A stretch of DNA of 64,000 nucleotides from Megascapheus bottae (lineage: Eukaryota; Chordata; Mammalia; Rodentia; Geomyidae), in assembly GCA_024803745.1 (NCBI GenBank), contig JANJXV010000010.1, forward strand, positions 30,773,525-30,837,524. Reading direction: 5' to 3'. The notes below the pieces were generated by a model. The model was not told the DNA's origin. It searched no databases and was given only the letters and a program-made list of their open reading frames with translations. Made by a program: the position numbers and the translations under genes. Shown piece by piece: positions 23,853 through 35,457 of this stretch; within the stretch, counting starts at the first letter, position 1; the number at the start of each line of letters is the position of its first letter.

Positions 23853-24075
23853 CTGGACACCTGTGGCTCACACATATAATCCTAGCTATTAAGGAGGCTG
23901 AGATCTAAAGGTGATGGTTCCAAGCCAGCCTGGAAAGTCCATGACTCTTAGCTCCAATTAGCTACCAAAAAAGCTACCAGTGGAGCTGTGTCCCAAGTGG
24001 TAGAGCACTAGCCCTAAACAAAAGAAGTTCAAGGACAGTGTTCACACCCTAAGTTCAAGCACATACACAAACAAA
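23853..24075 (+). mobile_element. 7SL-Geo SINE
   Basis: A full-layout copy immediately after the preceding IDL-Geo and its AT tail. Confidence 0.88.
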
Positions 24076-24329
24076 AAATTTATTTTATGGTATGTATGAA
24101 AATTAACTCAGAAATGGGTTAAAGATATGAGTAAATATGAAATTATGAAAACCCTAGGAATAAAAGTTCCATGGCTTTGGATTAGATGATGGCTTTCTTT
24201 CTTATATGACACCAAAAGCACAGGTAACAAAAGCAAAATAAACAACTAAGACTAAATCAAATAAAACCAGCTCTACACAGCAAACAAACATTCAAGTGAA
24301 AAGTAAGCTACAGAACAGGGAAATAAAAG

Positions 24330-24412
24330 GGATAGGGTTCTAGATGAGTAGTAGAGTACATGTCTCGCAAGCACAAGGACCTGGTTTCCATACTCTGTAC
24401 CAAAGAAAAAAA
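24330..24412 (+). mobile_element. Old ID-like SINE
   Basis: 'gatgagtagtagagtacatg', 'cgcaagcacaaggacctgg' and an A-tail follow the ID element order. Confidence 0.65.
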
Positions 24413-24529
24413 TGAATTTAAAAACCATTTGAATATAAGAAGCTATCTCCTAACCCTGTATCTAATGATAACATAAAGAATTCCTACTACTCAAAAAACC
24501 CCCAAATAACCCAATTTTTAAAACAAACA

Positions 24530-24846
24530 AATGGTGGACCACATCTTTAATCCCATCTTCTCAGTAAGCTATCAAGAAGATTGTGGTTGCAGGCCAATCT
24601 GGGCAAAATGTTAGTGAGGCCTCTATCTCAACAACAACAGTGGACATGGTGGCAGGAACCTGTCATCCTGGCTATGCAGGAAGCACGAGGAGGAAACATG
24701 AGGAAGAGGACTGCAGTCTATGCCAGCCCAGGCAAAACACCTGAGACCATTATCTCAAAAATAACCCTATCAACAAAGACTGGGGCGTGGCTCAAGTGGT
24801 AGAGTGTCTACAAAGCCCAAGGTTCTGACTTCAAATATCAAGGAAA
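24530..24846 (+). mobile_element. Three-part SINE: B1-like, B1-like, ID-like
   Basis: Two successive 7SL/B1-like units (starting near 24530 and 24645) are followed by a tRNA/ID-like unit ('ggggcgtggctcaagtggta', 24782) and an A-rich tail. The same three-part order recurs at 51085, 57537 and 58563. It is diverged, so older than the Geo SINEs. Confidence 0.75.
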
Positions 24847-24889
24847 AAATGGAAAAATAACTTAAATAGATACATTACATAGAACCTTG

Positions 24890-24945
24890 GAGAGAGGAAG
24901 GGAGAAAAGATGGGAGGAGGGAGGGAGGGAAGGAGGCAGGACTAG
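24890..24945. repeat. GGGA-rich purine patch
   Basis: Short GGGA and GGAG units on the plus strand. Confidence 0.85.
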
Positions 24946-25594
24946 CAAAGTGTTGCCTATGAGAGTTAAATCCTTAGCAACAAATCAATATATAAACATA
25001 AATTTTTTTAATCAATAGATGTCACATAAAGCATGTACTATGATGTTTAGAAATAGATAAGTAGACACTAGAAAATAATAACTAAGAGCTGAGAAGGGCT
25101 AGCTTTAAGCAAAAGAGCAGTGAAAGTTCAAAACACAGATTTAATATTATTTGAATTATTAACATTGCACATGGAATTATCTGAGAATTAGGAGAGGTAA
25201 AAGGGTAAGGACAGAAAGGAAAAGGAGAAAAAGATTGATTTAACAAAGCAAGTCTACAACCTGTTACACAGTAGAGATCTTCAATGTTAAAGAACAATGG
25301 AACTGTCCTAACATTATGCAAATGGTTACTGATAGCTTGGGATAGAATCTCCAGTCACCATGCATAAATTCTGCAAGTGCTGGACCACTAACAGCCAAAG
25401 TGAACACATGCTGTGGAAAAAAAATTGAATGCTTAAAAAAAATGTGACTCTCTTCTAAAAAAAAAAAATCTTCAGTGTAGGAGGAGAACCTGTTGTAGTA
25501 CTTTTTAAAAGTACTCCACAGTACTTTGTATGGTTGTTCAATATACATATGTAACTAAATTAATTAAATGATATACATATATCTTTGATTATTT
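24946..25594. other. Unannotated sequence
   Basis: No exon or repeat recognised. Confidence 0.4.
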
Positions 25595-25853
25595 CATCTG
25601 TGGGGGGGGGTGCACGCACACACGCGCATGCACCAGTCCTGAAGCTTAAACTAAGGGCCTGGACACCATCCCTGAGCTCTGCTACTTAATGACAGTGTTC
25701 TACCACATTAAGTACAGCTCTGTATCCAGCTTTATGGTGGTTAATTGAAGATCAGAGTCTCAAGGACTTCTTATCTGTCTATAAACTGCTTTCCTTACCT
25801 CTTAGCCTCCTGAGCCACTAGGGTTACAGGTTTCACTCACCAACACCTGGCCC
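25595..25853 (-). mobile_element. 7SL-Geo SINE with alternating purine-pyrimidine tail
   Basis: Minus-strand copy whose tail is now a G-run and 'tgcacgcacacacgcgcatg', an alternating tract that could favour Z-DNA. Linker and head are recognisable to 'accaacacctggccc'. Confidence 0.85.
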
Positions 25854-25957
25854 AAATATTTCTTACATATACAATGCGGCCAGAAAGAACTATTTAGATC
25901 GTCTCACTGGGAATACACAGAAAATATAAATTCTGTATCAATTAGAAATCCACTTAC

Positions 25958-25999
25958 CTGACCCATGTTGTTACTGTTCTTCATTAATCTCCTTCTAAT
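25958..25999 (-). CDS. 42-base in-frame microexon of an unidentified gene
   Basis: On the minus strand the block is preceded by a pyrimidine-rich acceptor ('ttacttattttcttctag') and followed by a donor close to the full consensus, C-A-G then 'gtaagtgg'. Its length is a multiple of three. Only one frame is open, giving I-R-R-R-L-M-K-N-S-N-N-M-G-Q; the other two meet stops within the first 15 bases. The basic start and the serine/asparagine stretch would suit a phosphorylated surface loop, but that is inference. It implies that a gene is transcribed from right to left across much of the window, with the possible last exon at 8697-8755. I do not recognise the protein. A chance pairing of splice signals is possible, but these are the best in the window. 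Confidence 0.5.
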
Positions 26000-27274
26000 C
26001 TAGAAGAAAATAAGTAAATTAAAGGGCATTCTTCTTATAATGAGTTTCTGATAGAAAATCAAAACTAAAAATCAAAGTAGTTACTACTCTTATCTTATTA
26101 TATCCATAGGGAAGGAAGGGAACTTCTCTGTACTTCCTGGCTTATTTCTGGCTACCCTGGGTTCAGAGTAAGCTGCTGTTAGGCGAAATCAAATATATAT
26201 CTGCCAATAAAATACTACACTACAAGTGCATCATCCCCAGTCAGATAACCAGCTGCTAATTTACTATAATAGGAGTAAAAAAACACATGAGATATTTATG
26301 TTTGTATTTCTACCACAATGCAATCAATAGGAAGCCAAGTACAATAACCACAGGCTTCATACAGAACTGTAGGCTCAACAAACTTGTACCCATTGCATAG
26401 TAACCACTGAACAATGCTTCCTTACTTTGGCTCACGAAAGACTTTCTCAATTCAATATAGTATGGCTGTCAACATATGCATGTCAATATTTAAGTGAACA
26501 ACGATACACACATGCGATTTGGCATACTACAAAAGGGGAAATGTTATCTTTGTGAAAAAAAAACAATAAACATATAATAGTACTTTACATACAACCAGAA
26601 CTCTGGAGTGCTTTAACATCCTTACTCTGAATACTACATACTGATCTTGCTTGCTGGCAAGATCACTCAGAGGTCATTGTTATCTAGTAATTTGTCTGGA
26701 AATCTAAGAATTTCTGTATGTATAAAATAAAATACTGTGAGGGAAAGAAGCAAGTTGCAGCCAACTGCAAGGTAGGTATTATTTCAGATAGCTATTACCA
26801 CATCTAAGGTATCTTTCCCTGGTGGGTTGTTTGTTTGAGGTCAACCTGCAAGTTCTTCAGGACTCTGGGACAAACAGAGAAGCTATTTATGGTACAAATC
26901 CAACACCCTTCCTATTAGCCAGGAAGCAAACACTGCTAAGCCTAAGACAGAGGCAAAAAGATTAGAAGAGTGTCGGAGGGAGTTTGGCTTCCTTTCCATT
27001 TGTATAAAAACAAAAAGACAATAACTTAATTTGTATGTGATTGAAGCTGAGACTAAGTCATTAATTCACTTGATCTTCTAACCCCTATATGAAGGCTGCT
27101 TTGCTCCACAGAGCTGACAGTAGACTCAAAGCAGCAGTAGGGTGTCTGAAGTTAGTAGATAAAGCCATGATATTATAAACAACAACAACAAAAAATTCTC
27201 ACAGAAACAAAGTCAAATAACTGGGTACCAAATACGTAATGCTCTCCCTGCCTATGAGTGAGTAAAAAGGAAAA
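26000..27274 (-). other. Intron-like sequence upstream of the microexon
   Basis: It holds the acceptor of the microexon at its start. Otherwise it is unique AT-rich sequence with no recognised repeat. Confidence 0.35.
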
Positions 27275-27490
27275 GAGTCCAGCTCACCCCTGTAATTCTC
27301 GCTACTGAGGATTGCAGTTCAAAGTTAGCCCAGTCACTAAAGTCCGTGAGACTCTTATCTCCAATTAACCACTAGAAAACCAGAAGTGGTGTTCAAGGGG
27401 CAGGACGGTATCCTTGAACTGAAGAGCTCAGGGACAGGACCCAGGCCCAGAGTTCAAGCCCCATGACCAAAGGGGGGTGGGGAGAGGGAA
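27275..27490 (+). mobile_element. 7SL-Geo SINE
   Basis: Part of the head is deleted; linker, Geo and a G-rich tail remain. Confidence 0.88.
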
Positions 27491-27655
27491 GAATCCAGTT
27501 ATGCAGGATCTACAATTCTGGGCCAAAATAACTGAGAGACTGTAATTTATAAACCAGGCCCTCTCCTCAAAGAGAACTTAAAAAAAAAAATCTCATACCC
27601 CATAATTTTCTGACATGTTAACTAATTCCACCATGCTACTTGGTCTACCTCACAG

Positions 27656-27748
27656 AACATGGCTGTCCCTCTGAGACAGTCACAGATGCAGACAGGCAAA
27701 ATTAACACTGGCTCCATGCCAAACTTTCATAAATGTTTCATTTCTATG
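27656..27748 (+). CDS. Weak plus-strand exon-like block
   Basis: A pyrimidine-containing acceptor ('cttggtctacctcacag') and a good donor ('atg' then 'gtaagtac') bracket 93 bases. One frame is open throughout and has an ATG in good context at its second codon; the other two frames have stops. The peptide begins N-M-A-V-P-L-R-Q-S. It lies on the strand opposite to the better exons and I recognise nothing in it, so chance is the more likely explanation. Confidence 0.12.
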
Positions 27749-27774
27749 GTAAGTACTTTCAAAAAATAGGGGGT

Positions 27775-27860
27775 AACAAACCCACTACCTGATTAATGTA
27801 ACTGTAACCCCTCTGTACATCACCCCAACAATAAAATAAAAATGCTTTTTTAAAAAAGTA
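27775..27860 (+). mobile_element. Short L1 3' tail fragment
   Basis: 'ctgattaatgtaactgtaac' and 'cccctctgtacatcacccc' followed by an A-rich end match the end of the older L1 3' region also seen at 45300 and (reversed) at 47200. Confidence 0.7.
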
Positions 27861-27867
27861 AGGAAAA

Positions 27868-28084
27868 GGCCGAGTACAGTGGCTCAAGCCTGTCATCCTA
27901 GCTACTCAGGAGGCTGAGATCTGAGGATTATGGTTCAAAGACAGCCAGGACACTACAGTCTGAGGCGCTTATCTCCAATTAACCACCAGAAAATCAGGCT
28001 CAAGGGACAGGGTGGTAGCCTTGAGCTGAAGAGCTCAATGTCCAGGCCCAGAGTTTAAGCCCTATAACTGACCCAAAAAAAAGT
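27868..28084 (+). mobile_element. 7SL-Geo SINE
   Basis: It starts with 'ggccgagtacagtggctcaa', an unusually 7SL/Alu-like head, followed by linker, Geo with a small deletion, and A8. Confidence 0.93.
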
Positions 28085-28139
28085 AGGATGGTTCGAAATG
28101 GGACCACAGTTCAAAAACTGACCATATCTACTTGATCCA

Positions 28140-28250
28140 ATGCAGACCTTAAGCTCAGAGGTTATATAACTTGTTCAAGGTCAAGTACTCGTCTAATGTT
28201 GCACCTGGGGAAAGTGGCCAGGGGTTCTAAATCAAGTCTGCTGAACATCC
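28140..28250 (+). mobile_element. MIR fragment
   Basis: 'gctcagaggttatataactt' then 'gttcaaggtcaagtac' matches the MIR core order. Confidence 0.5.
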
Positions 28251-28680
28251 GCAGAGTATAGGGCTGAATGTGACTTGATCATGAATATACCTAAATATGC
28301 TTCTCACCTTCAAGTCATCAGTGACGCTCTATTCTCTAGCTTAAACTGATTTGACTATTACCTAGTGCAAAGGGCATTAACAACATTCCTTCCCTCTGTG
28401 ACATGGAAGAACAAAAATAGGCCTGGCTGGACACTATAGATAAGTGCCAACACAGCTAGAACCTCTTGTGATCTTCCCTAAATGGCATCTAGCTAGAAAA
28501 AGCTGCAGCTTCTGAAACAGACATCTTCCGTGAAGACACATGCTCTTTCTGAACTATATGATTAAGCAAATTAACTATGCATACTATGCACAGTAGAATG
28601 TCTAGGGAAAAGATTTCCTAAATTGCACTTAGGAGATGTGACAGTAAACTTTTCATTCTGACTGAGTAAAAAGGGAGGCA

Positions 28681-28893
28681 GGCCAAGCACCGGTGCCTTA
28701 CACATGTAATCCTAGCTGTTCTTGAGGCTGAGTTTGGAGAATCATGGCTCAAAACCAGCCTGAGCAGAAAAGTCTATGAGACTCTCCAATAACTAGCAAA
28801 AAACTGGATAAGAGATATGGCTCAAATGGTAAAGCACCACTCATGAGAGGAAAAGCTGAGTGAGAGCATGAGATCTTGAGTTTAAGCCTGGGA
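28681..28893 (+). mobile_element. Old 7SL-Geo-type SINE
   Basis: The head and Geo-like 'atatggctcaaatggtaaag' are diverged more than in most copies. Confidence 0.75.
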
Positions 28894-29342
28894 GACATAA
28901 ACCCAATGACCAAGTATTGTGGGGATGGGCTGCATGAAATAAAGGAACCCTCCATTCCTAAAATCCCAGTACAGCAATACTTAGACTCCAATGTGTTTTC
29001 TACAGGTGTCTCATCCTCCAGAAAAGCACACTGGAGTAAGAAAAGGTTCCAAAGGTAAAAGAACCAGGGCTGAGGAAGGAAGAGATGAAATTCACTGCAT
29101 TCAGTCAGGCACTGGCAATCCCTTTTTACAAGTTTGTATCCATAGTCCAGCCCTTTCAATGCTTAATACTCCATCGATGAACAGCCAGGCCAAGGTTCCA
29201 TCTTAAGGTCAATTTGACTGACTGATTGTCCAGACAGCAATGAAAGATAGTGCTGAAATCCACTGCTACTATGTTACCACAGTGTGCCAGAGACATGTGA
29301 CATGTGAGTAGTAGAAGACAAGCTTTATTTATAACAGTTCTG
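28894..29342. other. Unannotated sequence
   Basis: No feature recognised. Open frames on both strands overlap and lack protein-like composition. Confidence 0.4.
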
Positions 29343-29566
29343 CCCAAACCCTATTATTTTTTTTGGCCAGTCCTGGGGCTTAGACTCAGGGCCTGAGCAC
29401 AGTCCTTGGGCTTTCCTCAAGGCTAGAGCTCTACCACTTGAGCCACAGCACCATTTCTGGCTTTTTCTATGTATATGGCACCAAGGAATCGAACCCAGGG
29501 CTTTGTGCATGCTAGATGAGCACTCTACCACTAGGCCAAACTCCTGGCCCCCCAGACCCTATTATT
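29343..29566 (-). mobile_element. IDL-Geo SINE with target-site duplication
   Basis: The body is 29359-29550. The duplication is 'cccaaaccctattatt' and 'cccagaccctattatt', 15 of 16 bases. A and B boxes of the IDL head are intact. Confidence 0.96.
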
Positions 29567-30898
29567 ATACTTCATTTATTTCTTCTCAGGAGAAAATAGT
29601 ACAAAATCAAATGTCACAAACCAGTAAGAGCACAAGATCAATATTAATTGTTCTTTCCCATTAAAATTATACTTCATTAGAATATTTTTTAAAACATTGA
29701 AAACTTTATGCAAAGAAGAGTTTGGTGTAAGGGAAATAGAAAATTCAAAGTTTGTGGCTTCTTCCTTTAATGTCTAACTCTCAGTAAGACAGTTGAAATG
29801 AATAATCCTCTATTCTTCCACTATCTTGTTATTTCTCATAAAGTATCAAAAAGGCCCAAGTGAGGTCCCACCTTTGGGGAATAGAAGTCCAGCCTCCTTC
29901 AGGCAGCTGGCACTAGCTCTTCATGAGGGAGAACAGCTCTCCATTCTGCTAAGGATATTTTCATCTGCTTGTTACATCAGTACTGCCCATTACTTTCTCC
30001 ACAGAAGAATGATGCTGGAAAATTCAACATCTGGATTGACTCATTTGTCTTGATGTGAAGTTTCAGAAAATGAGTCCAGAGAGGGAGAACTAAACCAGCA
30101 AAGATTTATTGAAGAAAAAGGCAAGCAGAGCTCCACCTAAACACAAGGGTTCCAAGGAAGGGCACCACCTGGGGTAAGTGCCTCTAGAAGACAGCAATGC
30201 AACTCTCAAGACCATTGGAGAGCCTGTGGGCTACAGCAGGCCCCAATCAGAGACATGGAACTCACCATGAATTCTCCAGCCCTTGTGACCAGATACCCAT
30301 TCAGAACTGAGATCCAATCATCCCAATATTGCACAAGTCCTCCAAGGGTAATAAGCCATGCAACGTTGCCCAAGGGCCTTCATTCACAGCAGCTTAATAC
30401 CATGGCAATGTGCTACCAGGGATTGCACATGGAACAGCCCAAGGCCATGGTGATGGATGCAAAATCTCTATGAGAGGAGCCTTTCCCCTTATTGCCTTGC
30501 CTAACTTTTTCTAATCTCAAAAAGCAAATCATGCATCTAACAAACTGAGTGCCTGAGTGGAGATACAGAGACTAAGGGGCAGCTTCCTGAAGAAACTGAA
30601 CCAGCACAACCCAGGGTTTACATTTCTATGAGGCACAGAAATGGCATCACAAAGGCAAACAGCAACATAAACAATATACACACTTCCTTGTTGGGGCCAG
30701 ATACAATCCCTAGACATATATTTCCTTTGAACCCAGGACACTGGCTGTGAGACCTAGTGAAAGCCCTTTTGAGAAATCTATGTAAGAAATACAGGTCAAA
30801 TCAAAAAGGTTTTGTAAATTCACATGAAATCTTCAATTATGCTCCATTTACAAAATCAAAATCAAGGTTCTCATCTCACCATTAAGACCCACCATTAC
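29567..30898. other. Unannotated sequence
   Basis: Open frames at 29826-30053 and 30255-30473 (plus) have no splice signals that fit. A minus-strand donor 'gtgagttcc' near 30245 lacks a fitting acceptor. Confidence 0.4.
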
Positions 30899-31165
30899 TT
30901 TCTTCATTTATTCTTTTTTTTTTTTTTGGTCATTAATGGGACCTGAACTCTGGGCCTGGGTACTGTACCTGAGCTCTTCAACTCAAGGTTAATAGTCCTC
31001 GACAATCACTTGAGCCACAGTGTCACTTCCAGTTTTCTGGTTGCTAATTGGAGGTAAGAGTCTCACAGACTTCTGGCTTTGAACTACAATCCTCAGATCT
31101 CAGGCTCCTGAGTAGCTAGGATTACAGGCAGGAGCCACCAATGTGCTGCTTCCTCATTTAGTCTT
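30899..31165 (-). mobile_element. 7SL-Geo SINE
   Basis: Body about 30916-31148. Flanks share 'cttcatttattctt' and 'cctcatttagtctt', a likely duplication with two changes. Confidence 0.92.
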
Positions 31166-31167
31166 TA

Positions 31168-31284
31168 TTGTTTGTTTTGAGGCTGGATTTCCTATGTAAC
31201 CCAGACTGCCCCCAAACTTTCAATTCTCCTTTTTCTCCTCCCAATTGTGGAAATTACAGGCATGCACAAACAAACCTCACCACA
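31168..31284 (-). mobile_element. B1-like SINE monomer
   Basis: Minus-strand B1: the complement of 'cctatgtaacccagactgcc' through 'tacaggcatgcaca' is the standard B1 layout with no Geo part. Confidence 0.65.
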
Positions 31285-31412
31285 CTAAGTCAATACTGTC
31301 AACACTGGACAAGAGATGGATATTTCACTGCTAACTGCTAAACTACTTGCTCCTGCAGTACAGGTGAAGTCCTCCCCAGGCTCTTCCTCACCTGTCACTC
31401 CAGGCCCATCAA
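31285..31412 (-). CDS. Weak terminal-exon-like block
   Basis: A very pyrimidine-rich acceptor ('ttctgttgttcttctgagccag') is cited here by its key bases: a T-rich tract then AG just above 31412. The frame entered with one upstream base reads D-G-P-G-V-T-G-E-E-E-P-G-E-D-F-T-C-T and stays open for about 41 codons to a TAG at 31285. An alternative is a 21-base microexon (31392-31412) using the donor 'gtgaggaag'. The sequence abuts a B1-like SINE and I recognise no protein, so this stays a low-confidence candidate. Confidence 0.15.
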
Positions 31413-31569
31413 CTGGCTCAGAAGAACAACAGAAATAATTCACAATGATTATTACACGTGTACTCAATAAATTTGAACCAAGCTGGGCATGGTGGCTTTA
31501 GCCTGTAATCCTAGCTACTCAGGAGGCTTAGATCTGAGGATCATGGTTCAAAGCCAGCCTGGGTACTAA

Positions 31570-31585
31570 AGAACCTGAGATTCTT
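31570..31585. repeat. Left target-site duplication of the nested L1
   Basis: 'agaacctgagattctt' here and at 33267-33282 are identical. Confidence 0.95.
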
Positions 31586-33266
31586 TATATATATATATAT
31601 ATTTATATATATATAAATATATATATTGTAATTAATAAAAGGGTTACATGATATTTTCCAGATAGAAGGTACATTAATTCACATATATTGATACCCTTTC
31701 ACATGTCTTGGTCCCCATTACCCTCCCCTCACCCCCCCCCCGTCTTGGTTTACCCCCTTCCCTATCCAATTTCAAATAACCAAATACAAATAAATCCAAT
31801 ATATCAGATAACAAAGTGAGATACTGTAACAATATGAGATAACCAAGGGACAGCAAAAGAGACAAGAGATAACATAGTACATTAAGGACAACAATCATTC
31901 ATTATATGGCTTTTGTTTCAATATCCTGGAGGTCTTTTCAATTAGCTTCATACTATATGGCCTTATGTATCAAGGTTTTGCTCTATTGCAGATCTCTGCT
32001 AGTAGAGTCCAAGGTTTCTACTGATTATGACAAATGAGGGAAACCATTGAGCCTAAGTTCCTTTGAGTCTGGCTTACTTCACTTAATATGATTTTTTTCT
32101 AAGACTTTCCATTTCCTAACAAATGGGGCAATGTCGTTTTTTCTGACAGCAGCATAGAATTCCATTGTGTACAAATACCACAACTTGTTGATCCACTCAT
32201 TAACTGAGGGACATCTAGGTTGGTCCATATCTTTGCTATGGTGAATAATGCTGCAATGAACATTGTTGTGCTAGTGGATTCAGTATGCCCTAGTTTCTGG
32301 ATGGTTGGGTAAATGCCAAGTAGTGGAATTGCTGGGTCATAGGGGAGCTCTATGTTTAGCCTTTTGAGGCACTGCCACACTGCTTTCCATAGTGGTTTAA
32401 CGAGTTTGCACTCCCACCAACAGTGTAGTAGTGATCCCTCCTGGCCACATCCCCTCCAGCATCTGTTGTCATTCGTTTTCCTGATCCTGGCCATTCTAAC
32501 TGGAGTGAGGTGGAATCTTAGAGTTGTTTTGATTTGCATTTCTTTTATGACCAGAGATGTCCAACATTTCTTCAGTGTCTATAGGCCATTTTTGTTTCTT
32601 CTTCAGAGAAGACTCTCTTTAAGTCTTTGGCCCATTTTTTAATGGGATGGTTGTTACTTTGGAGATTAGTTTTGGAGTGATTCAATTTTTTGAGCTGTTG
32701 ATATATTTTAGATATGAGGCCTTTGTCTGTTGTTTGGTTGGTGAAGATCTTCTCCCACTCTGTAGGCTTCCTAATTAATTTACTAGCTATGTCCTTTGCC
32801 ATACAAAAGCTCTGCAGTTTAATACAGTCCCACTTATCCAGCCTTTCTCTGATTTGTTGTGATTCTTGGTCCTTATTAAGAAAGTTTCTACCTGTGCCAA
32901 GGAGGCCTAGTGTATCTCCTATTCCTTCTTGTAAAGTTTTCAGTGTGTCAGCTTTTACCTCCAGGTCTTTGATCCATTTGGAGTTAATTCTAGTGCAGGG
33001 TGACAAAGAAGGATCCAACTTTAGTTTTCTGCAGGTGCTTAACCAGTTCTGCCAGCACAACTTGTTGAAGAGGCTGTCTTTCTTCCATTCTATTTTTTTG
33101 GCTCCCTTGTCAAAGATTAGGTGGCTATAGGTCTGTGGTTTAATATCTGGGTCCTCAGTTCTATTCCATTGGTCTTCAGGCCTGTTCTTGTGCCAGTACC
33201 AAGCTGTTTTGATAATTATAGCTCTGTAATAGAGTCTAAAGTTTGGAATTGAAATTCCCCTTCACT
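31586..33266 (-). mobile_element. L1 3' part (5'-truncated) nested in a SINE
   Basis: About 1.7 kb. On the minus strand it begins inside ORF2 and covers the C-terminal region after the reverse transcriptase domain: a segment with K-D-S-L-F-N-K-L-C-W-Q-N-W-L, a middle with P-T-E-W-E-K-I-F and P-I-K-K-W-A-K-D-L, the cysteine-rich [18 protein letters not shown], then [10 protein letters not shown]. Frame breaks lie near 32550 and 32230. The endonuclease and polymerase domains are absent, so it cannot move itself. The 3' tail has grown into an AT-rich run (31586-31627). The identical 16-base duplication shows a fairly recent insertion. Confidence 0.97.
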
Positions 33267-33549
33267 AGAACCTGAGATTCTTATCTCCAATTTATCACTA
33301 AAAAATGGGAAGTGGGGCTGTAGCTCAAGGAGCAGGGCCATAGCCTTGAGCTGAAGAGCTCAGGGACAATGCCCAGGCCCAGGGGTAGGGCAGTAACCTT
33401 GAACTGAAGAGCTCAGGGAGAGTGCCCAGGCCCCGAGTTCAAGCCCCATGACCCACCAAAAAAATCATAATAATAATATAAATTTGAACCAATAATTTTA
33501 CATTCATTGAATACAATGTACCTTGCATTTTGTAGTCTATTTCCACTAC

Positions 33550-34760
33550 CAATTTTTTTTATTTCATATATTTTTATTATAATTAATAGAAGGGTTACAT
33601 TATATTCACCAGATAGAAGGTGTAATACTTCACAAACATTGATATCCTTTCTCATGACTTGGTCCCCATTTCCCTCCCTCACCCCAGCCCCTCATCTTGT
33701 TTTCTCCCCTTCCCTATCCAATTTCAAATAACCAAATACACATATATACAACTTATCAGATAACAAGATGAAATACTGTAACAATATGGATAGCCAAGGG
33801 ACAGCAGAAGAGATGAGAGATAACATAGTACATTAAGGACAACAAGCACTCAGTATATGGCTTTTGCTTCTATATCCTGGAGGTCCTTTCATTTAGTGTC
33901 ATACTATATGGCCTTATGTATCTAGGTTTTGTTCTCTGAAAATCTCTGCTATGAGAGCCGAAGGTTTCTACTGATTATGCCAAATGAGGAAAGCCATTGA
34001 GCCTATGTTCCTTTGAGTCTGGCTTACTTTACTTAATATTTTTTTCTAAGTCTTTCCATTTCCTTACAAATGGGGTGATGTCATTCTTTCTGACAGCAGC
34101 ATAGAATTCCATTGTGTATAAATACCACATCTTGTTGATCCACTCATCAATGGAGGGGCATCTAGGTTGGTTCTGTATCTTTGCTATGGTAAATAACACT
34201 GCAATGAACATTGTTGTGCTAATGGATTTTGGATGTCCTTCTTTCTGGACGATTTGGTAAATGCCAAGTAATGGAATTGCTGGATCATAGGGGAGTTCTA
34301 TGTTTAATCTTTTGAGTAACTGCCATACTGCTTTCCATAGTGGTTGGATGAGTTTGCGCAGGATGTCCTTGTTTCTGGACGATTTGGTAAATGCCAAGTA
34401 ATGGAATTGCTGGGTCGTAGGGGAGCTCTATGTTTGGTCTTTTGAGGAACTGCCATACTGCTTTCCATAGTGGTTGGACGAGTTTGCACTCCCACCAACA
34501 GTGAAGTAGTGATCCCTCCTGGCTACATCCCCTCCAGTATCTGTTGTTATTAGATTTCTTGATCCTGGCCACTCTAATTGGAGTGAGGTGGAATCTTAGA
34601 GTTGTTTTGATTTGCATTTCTTTTATGGCCAGAGATGTCAAGCATTTCTTTCATGTGTCCATAGGCCATTCTTATTTCTCCTTCAGAGAAGACTCTCTTT
34701 AAGTCTTTGGCCCATCTTTTAATGGGATAGTTATTTCTTTGGAGATTAGTGTTGGAGATT
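33550..34760 (-). mobile_element. L1 3' part with an internal 130-base tandem duplication
   Basis: About 1.2 kb on the minus strand: 3' untranslated region, then the ORF2 C-terminal end up to the M-A-Y-R-H region. Bases 34231-34360 are repeated at 34361-34490. The duplication (130 bases) shifts the frame, and the two resulting open frames overlap. No catalytic domain is present. Confidence 0.96.
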
Positions 34761-35327
34761 AGTTTCTTTTCACCAAAGATTAAAAACTGTTAATCCTTCC
34801 AAAAACAGGAAGTCCTCAATGTATGTCTACTCTACTATAGTCTAAGCAGCCTCTGTTTGCAGTAGGTGTCATTATCAATGTAACTAGTCTCAGTGTAGTT
34901 AATGCCATACCCAAAACATTCTGCAGATTTCATCCACTTAATCGCTATTTAAAAACCAATTTAGGGGGCTCTGCTTTTGGAATTCAGATTACTTTTGATG
35001 TGGAAAAGACTAGGTATTAACTGGAAATTAAAGGAACTAACAGAATGAGAACTTACTAATTCAAAATACTTTGAAGTAACATATCTTCAAAAAAATCCAG
35101 CATGAATCATCAAAATAGGCTATTATTATAACCTTTAAAAGACACAACCCCTGTCTTCTGTATTTCCAAAAGTGGTAAAATTGAGCAATGAAGAATGAAA
35201 AATGAACTAATCAGAAATCCCATGTTTACCCCAAAGTAGGAACAAGTTAAAATCTGATGGAAGGCATAGCTTAGGAAGGCAAATGTTTATCATGGTAAAT
35301 AAGTAAGTTAGAAGGAAGGAAAGAAAA
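34761..35327. other. Unannotated sequence
   Basis: Nothing recognised. Confidence 0.4.
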
Positions 35328-35392
35328 GCTGGGTGCCAATATTCATACCTACAATCTTAGTTACACTCAGGAAAGAAAAAGAAAGAAAAGAA

Positions 35393-35457
<65 letters not shown>

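Larger units (their letters stand above)
31483..33466 (+). mobile_element. 7SL-Geo SINE split by an L1 and with a partly duplicated Geo
   Basis: The head and start of the linker are 31483-31585. The linker resumes at 33267 after the L1. In the 3' part the Geo sequence from 'gggtagggcagtaaccttga' (33382) repeats what precedes it, so half the monomer is duplicated in tandem. It ends in an (AAT)-rich tail. Confidence 0.92.
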
